Assembly: GCF_028622115.1 (NCBI RefSeq)
Contig: NZ_CP097263.1
Coordinates: forward strand, 5,022,001 to 5,086,000
Direction: 5' to 3'
Length of the DNA stretch: 64,000 nt
Source: Kutzneria chonburiensis
GTDB lineage: Bacteria; Actinomycetota; Actinomycetes; Mycobacteriales; Pseudonocardiaceae
The notes beneath the pieces were generated by a model that was given only the letters and a program-made list of their open reading frames with translations, was not told the DNA's origin and did no database searches. The translations under genes and the position numbers were made by a program. Position 1 is the first letter of the stretch, and every line of letters starts with the position of its first letter. This document shows positions 8,301 through 16,123 of the stretch, piece by piece.

Positions 8301-9541
8301 ACGGGATTCTCTACATGTACGACTACGCCGGTCAGCCGTACAAGACGCAGGCGTACGTGCGGGAGGCGTTGTCGCGGCTGTACACCGGCAGCGAGAACGG
8401 CCAGGGCTACCCGGGCGACGAGGACAACGGCGAGATGTCCGCGTGGTACATCTTCGGCGCGCTGGGCTTCTACCCGCTGGCCATGGGCAGCGGCGACTAC
8501 GCGATCGGCTCCCCGCTGTTCACCAAGGCGACCATCCACCTGGAGAACGGCAAGTCGCTGGTCGTCAACGCGCCCAAGAACAACGCCAAGAACGTGTACG
8601 TGCAGGGGCTGAAGGTCAACGGCAAGGCGTACGCCAAGACGTCGCTGCCCAGCAGCCTGCTGGCCGCCGGCGGCACGCTCGACTTCGACATGGGCCCCAA
8701 CCCGTCGAAGTGGGGCACCGGCTCTGGCGACGCGCCGGTGTCGATCACCAAGGGCGACGCCGTGGCGCAGCCGTTGCACGACCTGACCGATCCCAAGCAG
8801 GGGGCGCTGTTCGACAACACGTCGAACACGCAGTCCACTGTGGACGGCGCGGTGTCGGTGCAGCCGTCCGACCCGAAGCAGCCGGTGCAGATGTACACGC
8901 TGACGTCGGGTTCGCAGGCCGCTGCCGCGCCTGCTTCGTGGGCACTGAAGGGTTCCTACGACGGCACCACGTGGACGACGATCGACCAGCGGTCCGGGGT
9001 CAAGTTCACGGATGCGAGGCAGACCAAGGCGTTCAGCGTCGGCAAGGCCGGCCGGTACAACTACTACCGGCTGGAGACCACCGGCACACTGTCCGAAGTG
9101 GAGCTTCTCGGCAAGCCGAACCCGGTGTGCGCCACCACGATCGACGGGACCGTGAACGGGCCGTTGACCGTCAAGGGCGTGACCTGCGTGACCGGCACGG
9201 TCAACGGGCCCGTCACCGTGTCGCCCGGCGCGTCGCTGTACGCCTTCGGCGGCGCCATCGGCGGTCCGGTGTCGGCTTCGGGTGCGGCGGCCGTCGTCCT
9301 GCTCGGCACGCACGTGTCGGGTCCGGTGAGCATCGTCGGCACCACCGGTGAGACCAGCATCGAGACCGCCCGTGTCGACGGTCCGGTGTCGCTCACCAAC
9401 AACGCCGGCGCGGTGGTCACCGCGACTACTGTCGGTGGTCCGCTGGCCTGCACCGGGAACACCCCGGCGCCGGCCGACAACGGCCTCGCCGACACCGTCG
9501 GCGGCCCCGCCGCCGGGCAGTGCAGCACTCTGACCACCTGA
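5309..9541 (+). CDS. secreted GH92 alpha-mannosidase with F5/8C and beta-repeat modules
   Basis: A 1410-residue exported glycosidase. The ATG at 5309 follows GGGAGGG and gives a Sec signal peptide (MRRLWLLLLSTALIAG...VASA). Residues about 60-205 form an F5/8 type C-like domain. The GH92 core follows, with FWDTARTTWPAYSLL, VIHEMLEARDVRMGQY, SNQPSHGILYMYDYAG and GDEDNGEMSAWYIFGALGFYPL. By alignment from memory with Bacteroides GH92, the catalytic acid is E925 (in DYTETDGW), the substrate-binding pair H977-E978, and the base pair D1037/D1039; all are present. A second discoidin-like region and a C-terminal G-P-V repeat (about 1270-1410) follow. It would remove alpha-mannose from glycans. A LacI-type dyad precedes it. 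Confidence 0.93.
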   Translation: MRRLWLLLLSTALIAGLTATVPAVASAAGATDFSSSFEAGQPQPNWTDTVETDASGTPRASGVNGADATTIPGNVDDKVVDVQANAENDGAGEVKENLVDGNVNTKWLTFTSTGWAQFQLSEPIAIVQYALASANDAPGRDPQNWTLSGSQDGKSWTTLDTQTGQSFESRQQTKSYPLANTTAYLYYRLDITQNHGDPIVQLAEVQLIEKVGDTPPAPTMRSFAGKGPTGGYNSKANVGFTGVRSFRYAGSHLGDGHAYSYNKIFDVDLAVAKDTQLSYQIFPDLIGDDAQYTSTYAAVDLAFSDGTYLSRLGALDQHGFTLSPQGQGASKSLYTNQWNHIASTIGTVAAGKTIKRILIGYDKPTGPGAFGGWIDDISIAGNPAQPSHTHLSDYVSTVRGTNASGSFSRGNNFPATAVPHGFNFWTPMTNGGSQDWIYQYAKNNNAQNLTPVQSFAVSHEPSPWMGDRQTFQVMPGTAASADRGGRALYFSHNDEIAQPDYYSVKFQNGMRTEITPTDHAAMFRFTFTGDQSVVDFDNVNNNGGLTLDPADGVATGYSDVRSGLSTGATRMFVYATFDKPVTAGAKITGTGRDNVTGYFQFDTGADKTVTMRIATSLISVDQAKKNLEQEISGSDTFDAVRARAQQAWDKQLGVITVDGASQDQLVTLYSNLYRLFLYPNEAYENTGTTASPKYQYASPVSPLVGANTPTQTGAKISDGTMYVNNGFWDTARTTWPAYSLLTPSMEGKMIDGFVNQYKDGGWTSRWSSPGYADLMTGTSSDVAFADAFVKGINNFDVQAAYDAAVKNATVAPTSSGVGRKGLDTSNFLGYTSTATGEGFSWAMEGYVNDYGIAQMSKALLDKAKSNDPRRQEYADNYTYFLNRAQNYVNLFDPSVNFFQGRNPDGSEHTPAASYDPRVWGGDYTETDGWNMAFSVPQDGQGLANLYGGKDKLAAKLDTFFSTPETAKFTGSYGGVIHEMLEARDVRMGQYGGSNQPSHGILYMYDYAGQPYKTQAYVREALSRLYTGSENGQGYPGDEDNGEMSAWYIFGALGFYPLAMGSGDYAIGSPLFTKATIHLENGKSLVVNAPKNNAKNVYVQGLKVNGKAYAKTSLPSSLLAAGGTLDFDMGPNPSKWGTGSGDAPVSITKGDAVAQPLHDLTDPKQGALFDNTSNTQSTVDGAVSVQPSDPKQPVQMYTLTSGSQAAAAPASWALKGSYDGTTWTTIDQRSGVKFTDARQTKAFSVGKAGRYNYYRLETTGTLSEVELLGKPNPVCATTIDGTVNGPLTVKGVTCVTGTVNGPVTVSPGASLYAFGGAIGGPVSASGAAAVVLLGTHVSGPVSIVGTTGETSIETARVDGPVSLTNNAGAVVTATTVGGPLACTGNTPAPADNGLADTVGGPAAGQCSTLTT

Positions 9542-9557
9542 CGCTCTCCCACCCGAG

Positions 9558-9587
9558 CGGCGCTCACCTCTGACGAGGTGAGCGCCG
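9558..9587 (+). terminator. GC-rich terminator hairpin after the GH92 gene
   Basis: CGGCGCTCACCTC and GAGGTGAGCGCCG form a perfect 13-bp stem with a TGAC loop, starting 17 bases after the GH92 stop and ending about 40 bases before the next start. Position and strength fit a transcription terminator. Confidence 0.85.
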
Positions 9588-9627
9588 TTCGTCGTTCCGG
9601 GCTGCCCCTTCGGGCACACTGGGTGAC

Positions 9628-10740
9628 GTGGTGAACGATCTTGTTGCGCGCGCACGCGAACTGGCGCCGCTGTTGGCCGAGCAGGCAGCCGAGACCGAGC
9701 GGTCCGGTGACGTCGTGCATGCCGGCGCGTTGGCCGAGGCCGGGATGTTTTCCGTGTTCGCACCGGGTAAGCAGGTCGAGTTGGCGACCGCCGTCGAGGT
9801 GTTCGCCGCGCTCGGCCGTGGCTGCGGGTCCAGCGCGTGGGTGGCGATGATCCTGTCCGCCGGCTGCGCGCTGACGGCCTTGCTAGATGACGAAGTACGG
9901 GCCGAAGTATGGGGTGATAATCCGCTCACCGCGGTGGCCAGCGTGATGGCCCCGACCTCGACCGCCGAGCGGGTGCCCGGCGGGTGGCGGGTTTCCGGAC
10001 AGTGGCGACCGGCTTCCGGGGTGCGGCACGCCCAGTGGGTGCTGCTCGGCGTGCCCGTCGGCGGTGGGCCCGTACAGGCGCTCGTGCCGACTCGGGAGAC
10101 GCGGATCGTGCACACCTGGTCCGTGAGCGGGATGCAGGGCACCGCCAGCGACACCGTGGTCGCCGAAAACGTTTTCGTGCCCGAGCGGCGGATGCTCTCG
10201 TTGGCCCGGGCCACCGTGGCCGGCTACGCCGCCGAGCGGCCCGACGTGCCGTGGTCCAGCGTGCCGATCTGGGCGTTGTTGCCGATGATCGGCATCGGTC
10301 CCGTGCTGGGCATGGCCGACGCCGCCTTGGGCCACGCCATCGACCTGGTGCGGCGGCGTGGGCCGATCATCGGCACCGAGTACCGCCGGGCCGTCGACTC
10401 CCCCGCCGTCCAGGTCGCCGTCGCCCGCGCTTCCGGCCTCATCGACGGGGCTCGCCTGCACGTCGACCGCTCCGTCCGTGATCTCACCGCCGCCATGCAC
10501 TCCCGCAGCGGTCCCGACGCCACCGTCTCCGCCCGTATCCGCATGGACGCCGACATCGTCTCCAAGAACGTGCGGCAGGCCGTCGCCCTCCTCCTCGACG
10601 TCACCGGCGCCGGCGCCTTCGCCTCCTCCGCTCCGCTCCAGCGGGTGTGGCGTGACCTCGAGGTCTCCTGCCGCCATCGGATCTTCGTCCCCGACAACGG
10701 CCGTGAAAGCTACGGCCGAGCCCTCCTCGGTCTCGGCTAG
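9628..10740 (+). CDS. acyl-CoA dehydrogenase-fold flavin-dependent monooxygenase
   Basis: A 370-residue protein with the acyl-CoA dehydrogenase fold, of the group that acts as FMN-dependent aromatic hydroxylases (HsaA/HpaB-like) or dibenzothiophene-type monooxygenases. Visible landmarks are CGSSAWVAMI, RVSGQWRPASGVRHAQWVLLG, GMQGTASDTVVAENVFVPERR and LLLDVTGAGAFASSAPLQRVWRDLEVSCRH. The catalytic glutamate of true acyl-CoA dehydrogenases is not evident, which favours a monooxygenase needing a separate flavin reductase. None is adjacent. It overlaps the convergent LysR gene by 4 bp. The substrate is unknown. GTG at 9628 or 9631 could start it. Confidence 0.75.
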   Translation: MVNDLVARARELAPLLAEQAAETERSGDVVHAGALAEAGMFSVFAPGKQVELATAVEVFAALGRGCGSSAWVAMILSAGCALTALLDDEVRAEVWGDNPLTAVASVMAPTSTAERVPGGWRVSGQWRPASGVRHAQWVLLGVPVGGGPVQALVPTRETRIVHTWSVSGMQGTASDTVVAENVFVPERRMLSLARATVAGYAAERPDVPWSSVPIWALLPMIGIGPVLGMADAALGHAIDLVRRRGPIIGTEYRRAVDSPAVQVAVARASGLIDGARLHVDRSVRDLTAAMHSRSGPDATVSARIRMDADIVSKNVRQAVALLLDVTGAGAFASSAPLQRVWRDLEVSCRHRIFVPDNGRESYGRALLGLG

Positions 10741-11600
10741 CTCCCGGCCGACATGGCCACAGCCGAGCCTTCCTCGGCCACTGCCACGGCGGCCCGCACG
10801 AATGCCGCCACCGCACGAGAGCGGGAACGCTCGGGCCAGGCCAAGACCACGTGCGTGAGCTGGCCGTCGAGGACCGGGACGGCCACCAGCTCCGACCGGA
10901 GGGTATGGCGCACCGACTCCGGCAGCACGGCGACCATCCGGCCGAGCACGATGAGCTGCATCAACTGGGCGGTGTCGCGGACCTCCGGGCCGTTGCCGCT
11001 CATCCCGGGCCAGCGGGGCAGGATCTCGTCGGCGAGGTCGGCCAGGTGCAGACTGCGCCGCCGGGCCAGGCGGTGCGTCCGGGGCAGGACGGCGACCGCG
11101 CGTTGGGTCAGCAGCTCCTCGGTGTCGAACCCACTCAGGTCGTCGTAAGGCGCATGTAGCAGCGCCACGTCCGCCCGGCCGTCCCGCAGGAAACCGGCCT
11201 GCTGCGCGATGCCGCAGATCTCCACGTCCACCGGCAGCGCGTCCGGATCTCCTTGGTACGCCTCGAGAATCCCGCCCAGCAGCCCTGCGTCACCGCCCGG
11301 CTTCATCACCACCACCAGCCGCCGCTCCACCTGGCCCGCCCGCTGCGCCCGCCGCACCGCCGCCTCCACCGCGTCCAGCGCCTTGCGGCCCTCGTGCAGC
11401 AGCACCTCCCCCGCCTCGGTCAGCCGCACACCACGGCTGTTCCGGATCAGCAGCTCCGCCCCGAGCCGCTGCTCCAGCTGCCGGATCGCCCGCGACAGCG
11501 GCGGCTGCGCCATGCCAAGCCGCGCCGCCGCCCGTCCGAAGTGCAGCTCCTCGGCCACCGCCACGAAGTACGCCAGCTCCCGCGTCCCCACCCGATCCAT
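10737..11600 (-). CDS. LysR-family transcriptional regulator
   Basis: A 287-residue LysR protein. The N-terminal winged helix reads ELAYFVAVAEELHFGRAAARLGMAQPPLSRAIRQLEQRLGAELL (split here only for description), followed by a periplasmic-binding-like effector domain (LHLADLADEILPRWPGM; LMQLIVLGRMVAVLPES). It starts at an ATG near 11600 and converges on the flavin monooxygenase gene, with which it shares a 4-bp stop overlap. LysR proteins usually control a divergent neighbour; the neighbour upstream here is the broken guanylyltransferase gene, so its target is unclear. Confidence 0.9.
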   Translation of the reverse strand: MDRVGTRELAYFVAVAEELHFGRAAARLGMAQPPLSRAIRQLEQRLGAELLIRNSRGVRLTEAGEVLLHEGRKALDAVEAAVRRAQRAGQVERRLVVVMKPGGDAGLLGGILEAYQGDPDALPVDVEICGIAQQAGFLRDGRADVALLHAPYDDLSGFDTEELLTQRAVAVLPRTHRLARRRSLHLADLADEILPRWPGMSGNGPEVRDTAQLMQLIVLGRMVAVLPESVRHTLRSELVAVPVLDGQLTHVVLAWPERSRSRAVAAFVRAAVAVAEEGSAVAMSAGS

Positions 11601-11734
11601 ACCGCAAGGGTATCGCCGCCGCTTGTCAAATGAGGCCCCTCCGGAACGCCCCGCCCAATCCGCCCATACCGCCTGTTGTGATTGGATGGAAATCGGGGGG
11701 ACCCCCGGCGGGTCCGCCCAGTACCGTGCCGCCC

Positions 11735-12411
11735 ATGCGGGGCAAGGAGTTCGAGGCGCGGCAGCGCGAGCGGGAGTAGTTCCACGGCCTGACGGTGCCG
11801 CCGGGGGCGCACGCGATCGTGCGGGTGGACGGGCGAGGCTTCTCGAAGTTCACCGAGCAGCGGTTCGAGAAGCCGTTCGACGAACGCTTCTCGGCGCTGA
11901 TGGTGGCGACCGCGGAGGCGATGCTCACCGAGTTCGGGGCCCGCTACGTCTACACGGAGAGCGACGAGATCTGGCCTCGGCGGTGTTCACGCAGCACGCG
12001 GGCGTGCCGGGGGTGTTCGACAGCCGGATCTGGCTGGGCAACACGAGCGGTGACGTGCTGGACTACTTCGCCTGGCGGCAGGCCGACGCGACGCGGTGCG
12101 CGCTCAACGGCTGGTGCTACTGGACGTTGCGCAACAACGGAAAGACGCGGCGCGAAGCCGATCAGGCGATCAGCGGGGCGTCGACGGCGCGGAAGAACGA
12201 GCTGCTGTACGGGTACGGCATCAACTTCAACGAGACGCCGGCCTGGCAGCGGCGCGGAGTCGGCCTGTGGCCCGAGGAGTTCGAGCGCGAAGGCCACGAT
12301 CCCGTCCAGGGCAGAGCGGTCACGGCCATCCGCAGGCGGACGAGGATCGAGCGGGAGCTGCCGATGAAGGACGACTACCGGGCCCTGCTCAGCGATACCG
12401 TCAGGGTATAG
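11735..12411 (+). pseudogene. tRNA-His guanylyltransferase (Thg1-like), disrupted
   Basis: The reading MRGKEFEARQRERE, then TAG at 11777-11779 where Thg1 proteins have Trp, then FHGLTVPPGAHAIVRVDGRG and FTEQRFEKPF, follows the Thg1 family, which adds G-1 to tRNA-His or acts as a reverse polymerase. After YTESDEI (11971) the similarity jumps to LASAVFTQHAG in another frame and continues to the end (ALNGWCYWTLRNN, KNELLYGYGINFNETPAWQRRG). About 24 codons between these points are missing, with a non-multiple-of-three change. The catalytic Asp/Glu cluster (SDE) survives, but the nonsense codon plus deletion/frameshift make a functional product unlikely. Confidence 0.85.
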
Positions 12412-12466
12412 CCGGGTATCGAACGGGTCCTGGCCCGTGCCGCCCCGACCTGGTGGACTCAGGGCC

Positions 12467-13156
12467 ATGACCGACACCATCGCCCTGGTCACCGGGGCCA
12501 ACAAGGGCATCGGCCGCGAGATCGTCGCGCAGCTGGCGGCCCGGGGCATGACCGTGCTGCTGGCCGGCCGCAACCCGGAACTGGTCGAGCCGGCCGCCGC
12601 GGACCTCGGTGTCCGCCCGGTCATCCTCGACGTCACCGACGACGCGAGCGTGGCCGCGGCGGCCAAGCTGGTCGAGGCCGAGCACGGCCGGCTGGACGTG
12701 CTGGTGAACAACGCCGGCATCACCGGCGGCCGTGGCAACGACGTGGCGTCCGTGCAGAAGGTGTACGACACCAACGTGTTCGGCGTGATGCGCATGACCG
12801 ACGCCTTCGCCCCGCTGCTGCGGCGCTCCGCCCACCCCCGCATCGTCAACGTGTCCAGCACCGTCGGCTCGCTGGGATTCATGGGCTCGCCGGACAACCA
12901 GCTGCCGTTCCTGCTCGGCTACCCGACCTCGAAGACCGCGCTGAACGCCGTGACCATCCAGTACGCCCGGGAGCTCGGCAAGGAGGGCATCAAGGTCAAC
13001 GCCGTCTGCCCGGGCTTCTGCGCCACCGACCTCAACAACTTCCGCGGCCACCGCACCCCGGCCCAGGGGGCGGAGATCGCGGTCGCCATGGCCACCATCG
13101 GCGACGACGGCCCCAACGGCGGCTTCTTCGACGAGAACGGCCCCGTCGCCTGGTGA
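12467..13156 (+). CDS. short-chain dehydrogenase/reductase
   Basis: A 229-residue classical SDR. The nucleotide-binding motif TGANKGIG lies near residue 9, LAGRN marks an NADP-type second strand, NNAG is at about 81, a Ser follows in VNVSSTVGS, and the catalytic YPTSK is present, with VNAVCPGFCATDLN after it. It resembles carbonyl/ketone-reductase SDRs that act alone on small carbonyls. ATG at 12467 is chosen over an upstream in-frame start because the protein then begins just before the Rossmann strand. It is followed by a strong hairpin shared with the convergent lyase gene. Confidence 0.9.
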   Translation: MTDTIALVTGANKGIGREIVAQLAARGMTVLLAGRNPELVEPAAADLGVRPVILDVTDDASVAAAAKLVEAEHGRLDVLVNNAGITGGRGNDVASVQKVYDTNVFGVMRMTDAFAPLLRRSAHPRIVNVSSTVGSLGFMGSPDNQLPFLLGYPTSKTALNAVTIQYARELGKEGIKVNAVCPGFCATDLNNFRGHRTPAQGAEIAVAMATIGDDGPNGGFFDENGPVAW

Positions 13157-13159
13157 CGT

Positions 13160-13202
13160 GAACGGACCATTCCAAAACTCCGAGTTGAGGAATGGTCCGT
13201 TC
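13160..13202. terminator. long bidirectional hairpin between convergent genes
   Basis: GAACGGACCATTCC (13160-13173) and GGAATGGTCCGTTC (13189-13202) are perfect 14-bp arms. Within the loop AACTC/GAGTT pair again, so the whole element folds into one long rod with two mismatches. It starts 4 bases after the SDR stop and ends 21 bases before the stop of the convergent lyase gene, so it can terminate both. Confidence 0.85.
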
Positions 13203-13222
13203 CGAACTTCAAGGCTTGGCAA

Positions 13223-15547
13223 CTACCAGCCGATGGTGAAGGTCTGCGTCGCACCCAAAGCGCCCGTCACGTCGACGGTGTGGGTACCGACGCCGGCGAC
13301 CGTGACGGTGATCGACTTCTGCAGCTGGGTGGGGTCGGAGACGGCGAAGTGCCAGCCGCCCCAGCCCCGGGTCCACAACACCGAGGCCGGGGCGGAGACC
13401 GAGACCCGGCCGACCGTGCCGGCGGCCCAGAAGTTGGCGCCGACGACGTCCGAGTCGAGCTGAACCGCTTGCACCACGGCGGTGTTGGCCAGCACGCAGT
13501 ACCGCCCGCGGGCCCCGGCGGTCTCCCACGGCGTCGCCCCGGGCAGCACGACGTAGGCGTAGGTCGCGCCGGTGGGGTTGGTCCCGTGGTCGATGACGAT
13601 CTTCTGGAACCGCCGCGTGTACGGCACGGTCGTGCCGTGCGTGTTGGCCCCGGTGTCCACGCCGAACCAGCTGCCGGTGCGGTCTTCCCGTGACGTCACA
13701 ACGGAAGCGTTGTCGAGCAGCACGTAGCCGGCGACGCCGTCCAGGTGCAGCCAGTGCTTCTCGGTACGCAGCTTGCGGGTGCCGTTCTCGCCGAGGCTGC
13801 GGTTCTCGATGGTGGTGCGCACGTGCGCGCCGCTGGCGTCGGTGATGCCGGCGCCGAGGCAGACCACGCCGTCCGGGGTGAAGAACCAGGACTTCTTGGC
13901 CGACAGGGTGCCGTCCTGGGAGATGAAGTCCAGGCCGAACGCACCGTGCCGGTCATCCCAACGCGAGCCGCCGACCCACGCGGTGGTGGTCACCGGAGTG
14001 GTGCCCAGCAGCGGCGGCGTGGCGCCGTCCTTCTCGGTGGTGCCGGGCAGCAGGGTGGCGTCCACGGTCGGCCAGTAGGCGTCGCTGTAGTTGCCCTGGT
14101 CGCCGGGCAGGAATGTATACAGCACACCGTCGCCGGTGTACCAGCCGTGCAGGTTCTGCCCGTTGATCGCCTCGTACCGGGTGATCCGGGTGGAGCCGAC
14201 GCCCAGCGAGGCCGACCAGGTCGGCGTGACGTGCACCATCCGGTCCTGCTGCGGGAAGACCCGGAACGTGGACACGGTGTGCGCGGCGTCCCTTGTGGAC
14301 AGTTCCTTGGCGAACTCGACCTCGGGCACGCCGACCATCTGGAGGCCGCCGGAGAACCGGACCAGGTTCTCCACCTTGAAGTACGGCGCCCACTGGCCTT
14401 CCTTGATCCACTTCATGGCCAGCGAGACCAGCTGCTTCTGCGTGGCACCGGTGGCGTGCCGGGCCAACAGCACCGTCGCGGCGGTGAGCTGGTGGCCGGC
14501 GTCGTAGGCGGTCTCGCCCTGCCGGGACAGCATGCGGCCACGAACCGGCTCCATCATTGCGCCGGAGGCCACGAACGGCGCATACACGTCAGCCACGGTG
14601 TCGTAGAACTTCTGCTTCACGTCGGCCGACAGCTGGGTCGCGGTGCCCTCGGTGACGTGGATGATGCCGGCGGCCGCGGTCAGCAGCACCAGGCCGTAGT
14701 GGCCGGGGTAGGGCACCACGCCGTGCTGGATGAACGAGCCGTCGGTGTGGTAGCCGTCGCCGGTGGTCACGCGGGCGACGAGGCTGGAGACGCCGGCGCC
14801 GACCTGGTCGGTCACGGCGGCCAGGGCGTTCACGATGCGCTGCGAGTCGCCGGAAAGCGCGCCGGCCACGATGCTGATCAGCGACTTGTCGGCCCGGTTG
14901 GCGCCGGTCTCGACCAGACCCGGTGTGTTGGTGCGGAAGTTGGGGTCGGCGTTGAAGCGCAGCACCGGCTTCAGGTAGCGCTGCACCGCGTCCGGCGCCA
15001 GGTGTTCCCGCATGCAGACCAGGGTCTGGATCACCCAGTACGGCACGCCGATCTCGTACGAGTACCAGTTGCCGATCTCGCCGACGGTCTCGTTGTACTC
15101 GGTGCGGTACAGCGTCTCGATCGCGGTGGCGATCCGCTCGGCCTGGCCGGCCTTGGCCGACAGCACCGAGCCGGGCGTCGCGAAGTCCACCGCGATGGTC
15201 CGCAGGCGGTACCACATCGTCGGGAAGTAGTTGCTGCCCGGACCGACCGGCAGATCGGTCCACAGCTGGTCGCCGGTGACCGTCATGGTCGAGTCGTACT
15301 GCACGGCCACTTCGTCGAGCGCCTTGACCGCGCCGGTTCTCTCCGCCGACGCGATGTTGCGTCCGACCTGGAGCTCGCGGTAGGCGGCGATGATCTTCTC
15401 CCCATCGCTCATCGGCACTGTGGAGACCGGGGCGGTGTCGGCGATGGCGACGCCGGAACCGAGGGCTCCGGACAGCGTGCCGACCGCCGCGGTGGAGACG
15501 CCCGCGGCGACGCCGTAGCGGAGCAGATTCCTGCGGTTGATCGACAT
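13223..15547 (-). CDS. Tat-exported polysaccharide lyase family 8 (hyaluronate/chondroitin/xanthan lyase type)
   Basis: A 774-residue lyase. The ATG at 15547 (after GGAGG) gives a twin-arginine leader, MSINRRNLLRYG, ending near AIADTAP. Core motifs of PL8 are present: NWYSYEIGVPYW (about 160), TGANRADK (N217), DGSFIQHGVVPYPGHYG with H275 and Y284 spaced nine apart, and EPVRGRMLSR. These are the expected catalytic Asn, His, Tyr and Arg of the family, which cleaves uronic-acid polysaccharides by beta-elimination. C-terminal beta-sandwich domains follow. The exact substrate cannot be decided. A perfect dyad sits immediately upstream of the ribosome site. Confidence 0.92.
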   Translation of the reverse strand: MSINRRNLLRYGVAAGVSTAAVGTLSGALGSGVAIADTAPVSTVPMSDGEKIIAAYRELQVGRNIASAERTGAVKALDEVAVQYDSTMTVTGDQLWTDLPVGPGSNYFPTMWYRLRTIAVDFATPGSVLSAKAGQAERIATAIETLYRTEYNETVGEIGNWYSYEIGVPYWVIQTLVCMREHLAPDAVQRYLKPVLRFNADPNFRTNTPGLVETGANRADKSLISIVAGALSGDSQRIVNALAAVTDQVGAGVSSLVARVTTGDGYHTDGSFIQHGVVPYPGHYGLVLLTAAAGIIHVTEGTATQLSADVKQKFYDTVADVYAPFVASGAMMEPVRGRMLSRQGETAYDAGHQLTAATVLLARHATGATQKQLVSLAMKWIKEGQWAPYFKVENLVRFSGGLQMVGVPEVEFAKELSTRDAAHTVSTFRVFPQQDRMVHVTPTWSASLGVGSTRITRYEAINGQNLHGWYTGDGVLYTFLPGDQGNYSDAYWPTVDATLLPGTTEKDGATPPLLGTTPVTTTAWVGGSRWDDRHGAFGLDFISQDGTLSAKKSWFFTPDGVVCLGAGITDASGAHVRTTIENRSLGENGTRKLRTEKHWLHLDGVAGYVLLDNASVVTSREDRTGSWFGVDTGANTHGTTVPYTRRFQKIVIDHGTNPTGATYAYVVLPGATPWETAGARGRYCVLANTAVVQAVQLDSDVVGANFWAAGTVGRVSVSAPASVLWTRGWGGWHFAVSDPTQLQKSITVTVAGVGTHTVDVTGALGATQTFTIGW

Positions 15548-15566
15548 CGCCGCCTCCATTTCACGT

Positions 15567-15585
15567 ATGTGAACACGCTTCACAT
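15567..15585 (-). promoter_or_regulatory. inverted repeat ATGTGAA-N5-TTCACAT ahead of the PL8 lyase
   Basis: Perfect 7-bp arms around CACGC, ending 20 bases from the lyase start codon. The position (promoter/ribosome-site region) suits a repressor operator, for example of a GntR- or LacI-type regulator. No regulator gene is adjacent. Confidence 0.6.
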
Positions 15586-15628
15586 TCTCGAAATATGGCG
15601 GAGAAATTAGTGTGACCGGCAGCACCTG

Positions 15629-16123
15629 TCAACGGCGCGGCAGGGCCACCAGTGCGATGCCGGCGGCCGCGAGCAGGCCCGCCACCTCGACAATTGGGTC
15701 GATCCGACCCGCCGGCACTACCAATACGACGGCCACCAGGGCCAGCACCGAGACCTGGATCAGCAGATATCGGCGCAGCGGCCGTCGGAACGCCGACAGA
15801 TGCAGCCGCGCGCCGACCGGCAGCACGCCGGCGATACCGGCCAACACATGACCCATATGCAGCAACGGAATCAGCAGCACGGCCTCGACGCTGAGCGTGC
15901 TGCCGTCCATGAACCCGGTGGCCACCGCGGCCCCGCCGATCAGCACGGTCATGCCCGGCGAGGCCGGCATCGCCACCGCGACGACGAGGATCACGCTGAA
16001 CACGATCAGCAGCGAGGAGCCGAGTCCTTGCAGCTCAAGCACTCCCAGCACGGCCACGCCGACGACGGCGATCGCCGCCCGCAGCCACCACGCCGACAGA
16101 CCCGGTCTGAGTTCCATGGTCAT
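15629..16123 (-). CDS. four-to-five-helix membrane protein of the MoxR/DUF58 operon
   Basis: A 164-residue hydrophobic protein with about five predicted membrane segments (AAIAVVGVAVLGVL, LLIVFSVILVVAVAM, VLLIPLLHMGHVLAGIAGV, LLIQVSVLALVAVVLVV, VAGLLAAAGIALVAL). I do not recognise a named family. Its ATG overlaps the DUF58 stop as ATGA (16120-16123), so it is translationally coupled and last in a five-gene operon. Its role is probably in the same envelope or assembly process as the MoxR system. Confidence 0.8.
   Translation of the reverse strand: MTMELRPGLSAWWLRAAIAVVGVAVLGVLELQGLGSSLLIVFSVILVVAVAMPASPGMTVLIGGAAVATGFMDGSTLSVEAVLLIPLLHMGHVLAGIAGVLPVGARLHLSAFRRPLRRYLLIQVSVLALVAVVLVVPAGRIDPIVEVAGLLAAAGIALVALPRR

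Noticed and set aside
8285-8305. Gln in the SNQPSH motif of the GH92 enzyme, read at first as loss of the catalytic acid, as in mannosyl-phosphate hydrolases
   Set aside because: Bacteroides GH92 enzymes also have Gln at this place (GNQP). The catalytic acid aligns instead with E925 in DYTETDGW, which is present, and the spacing to H977-E978 and D1037/D1039 fits.
5324-9763. Minus-strand open frame of almost 1,480 codons antisense to GH92
   Set aside because: Composition (Arg/Val/Gly/His-rich) and absence of domains mark it as a shadow of the GH92 gene.
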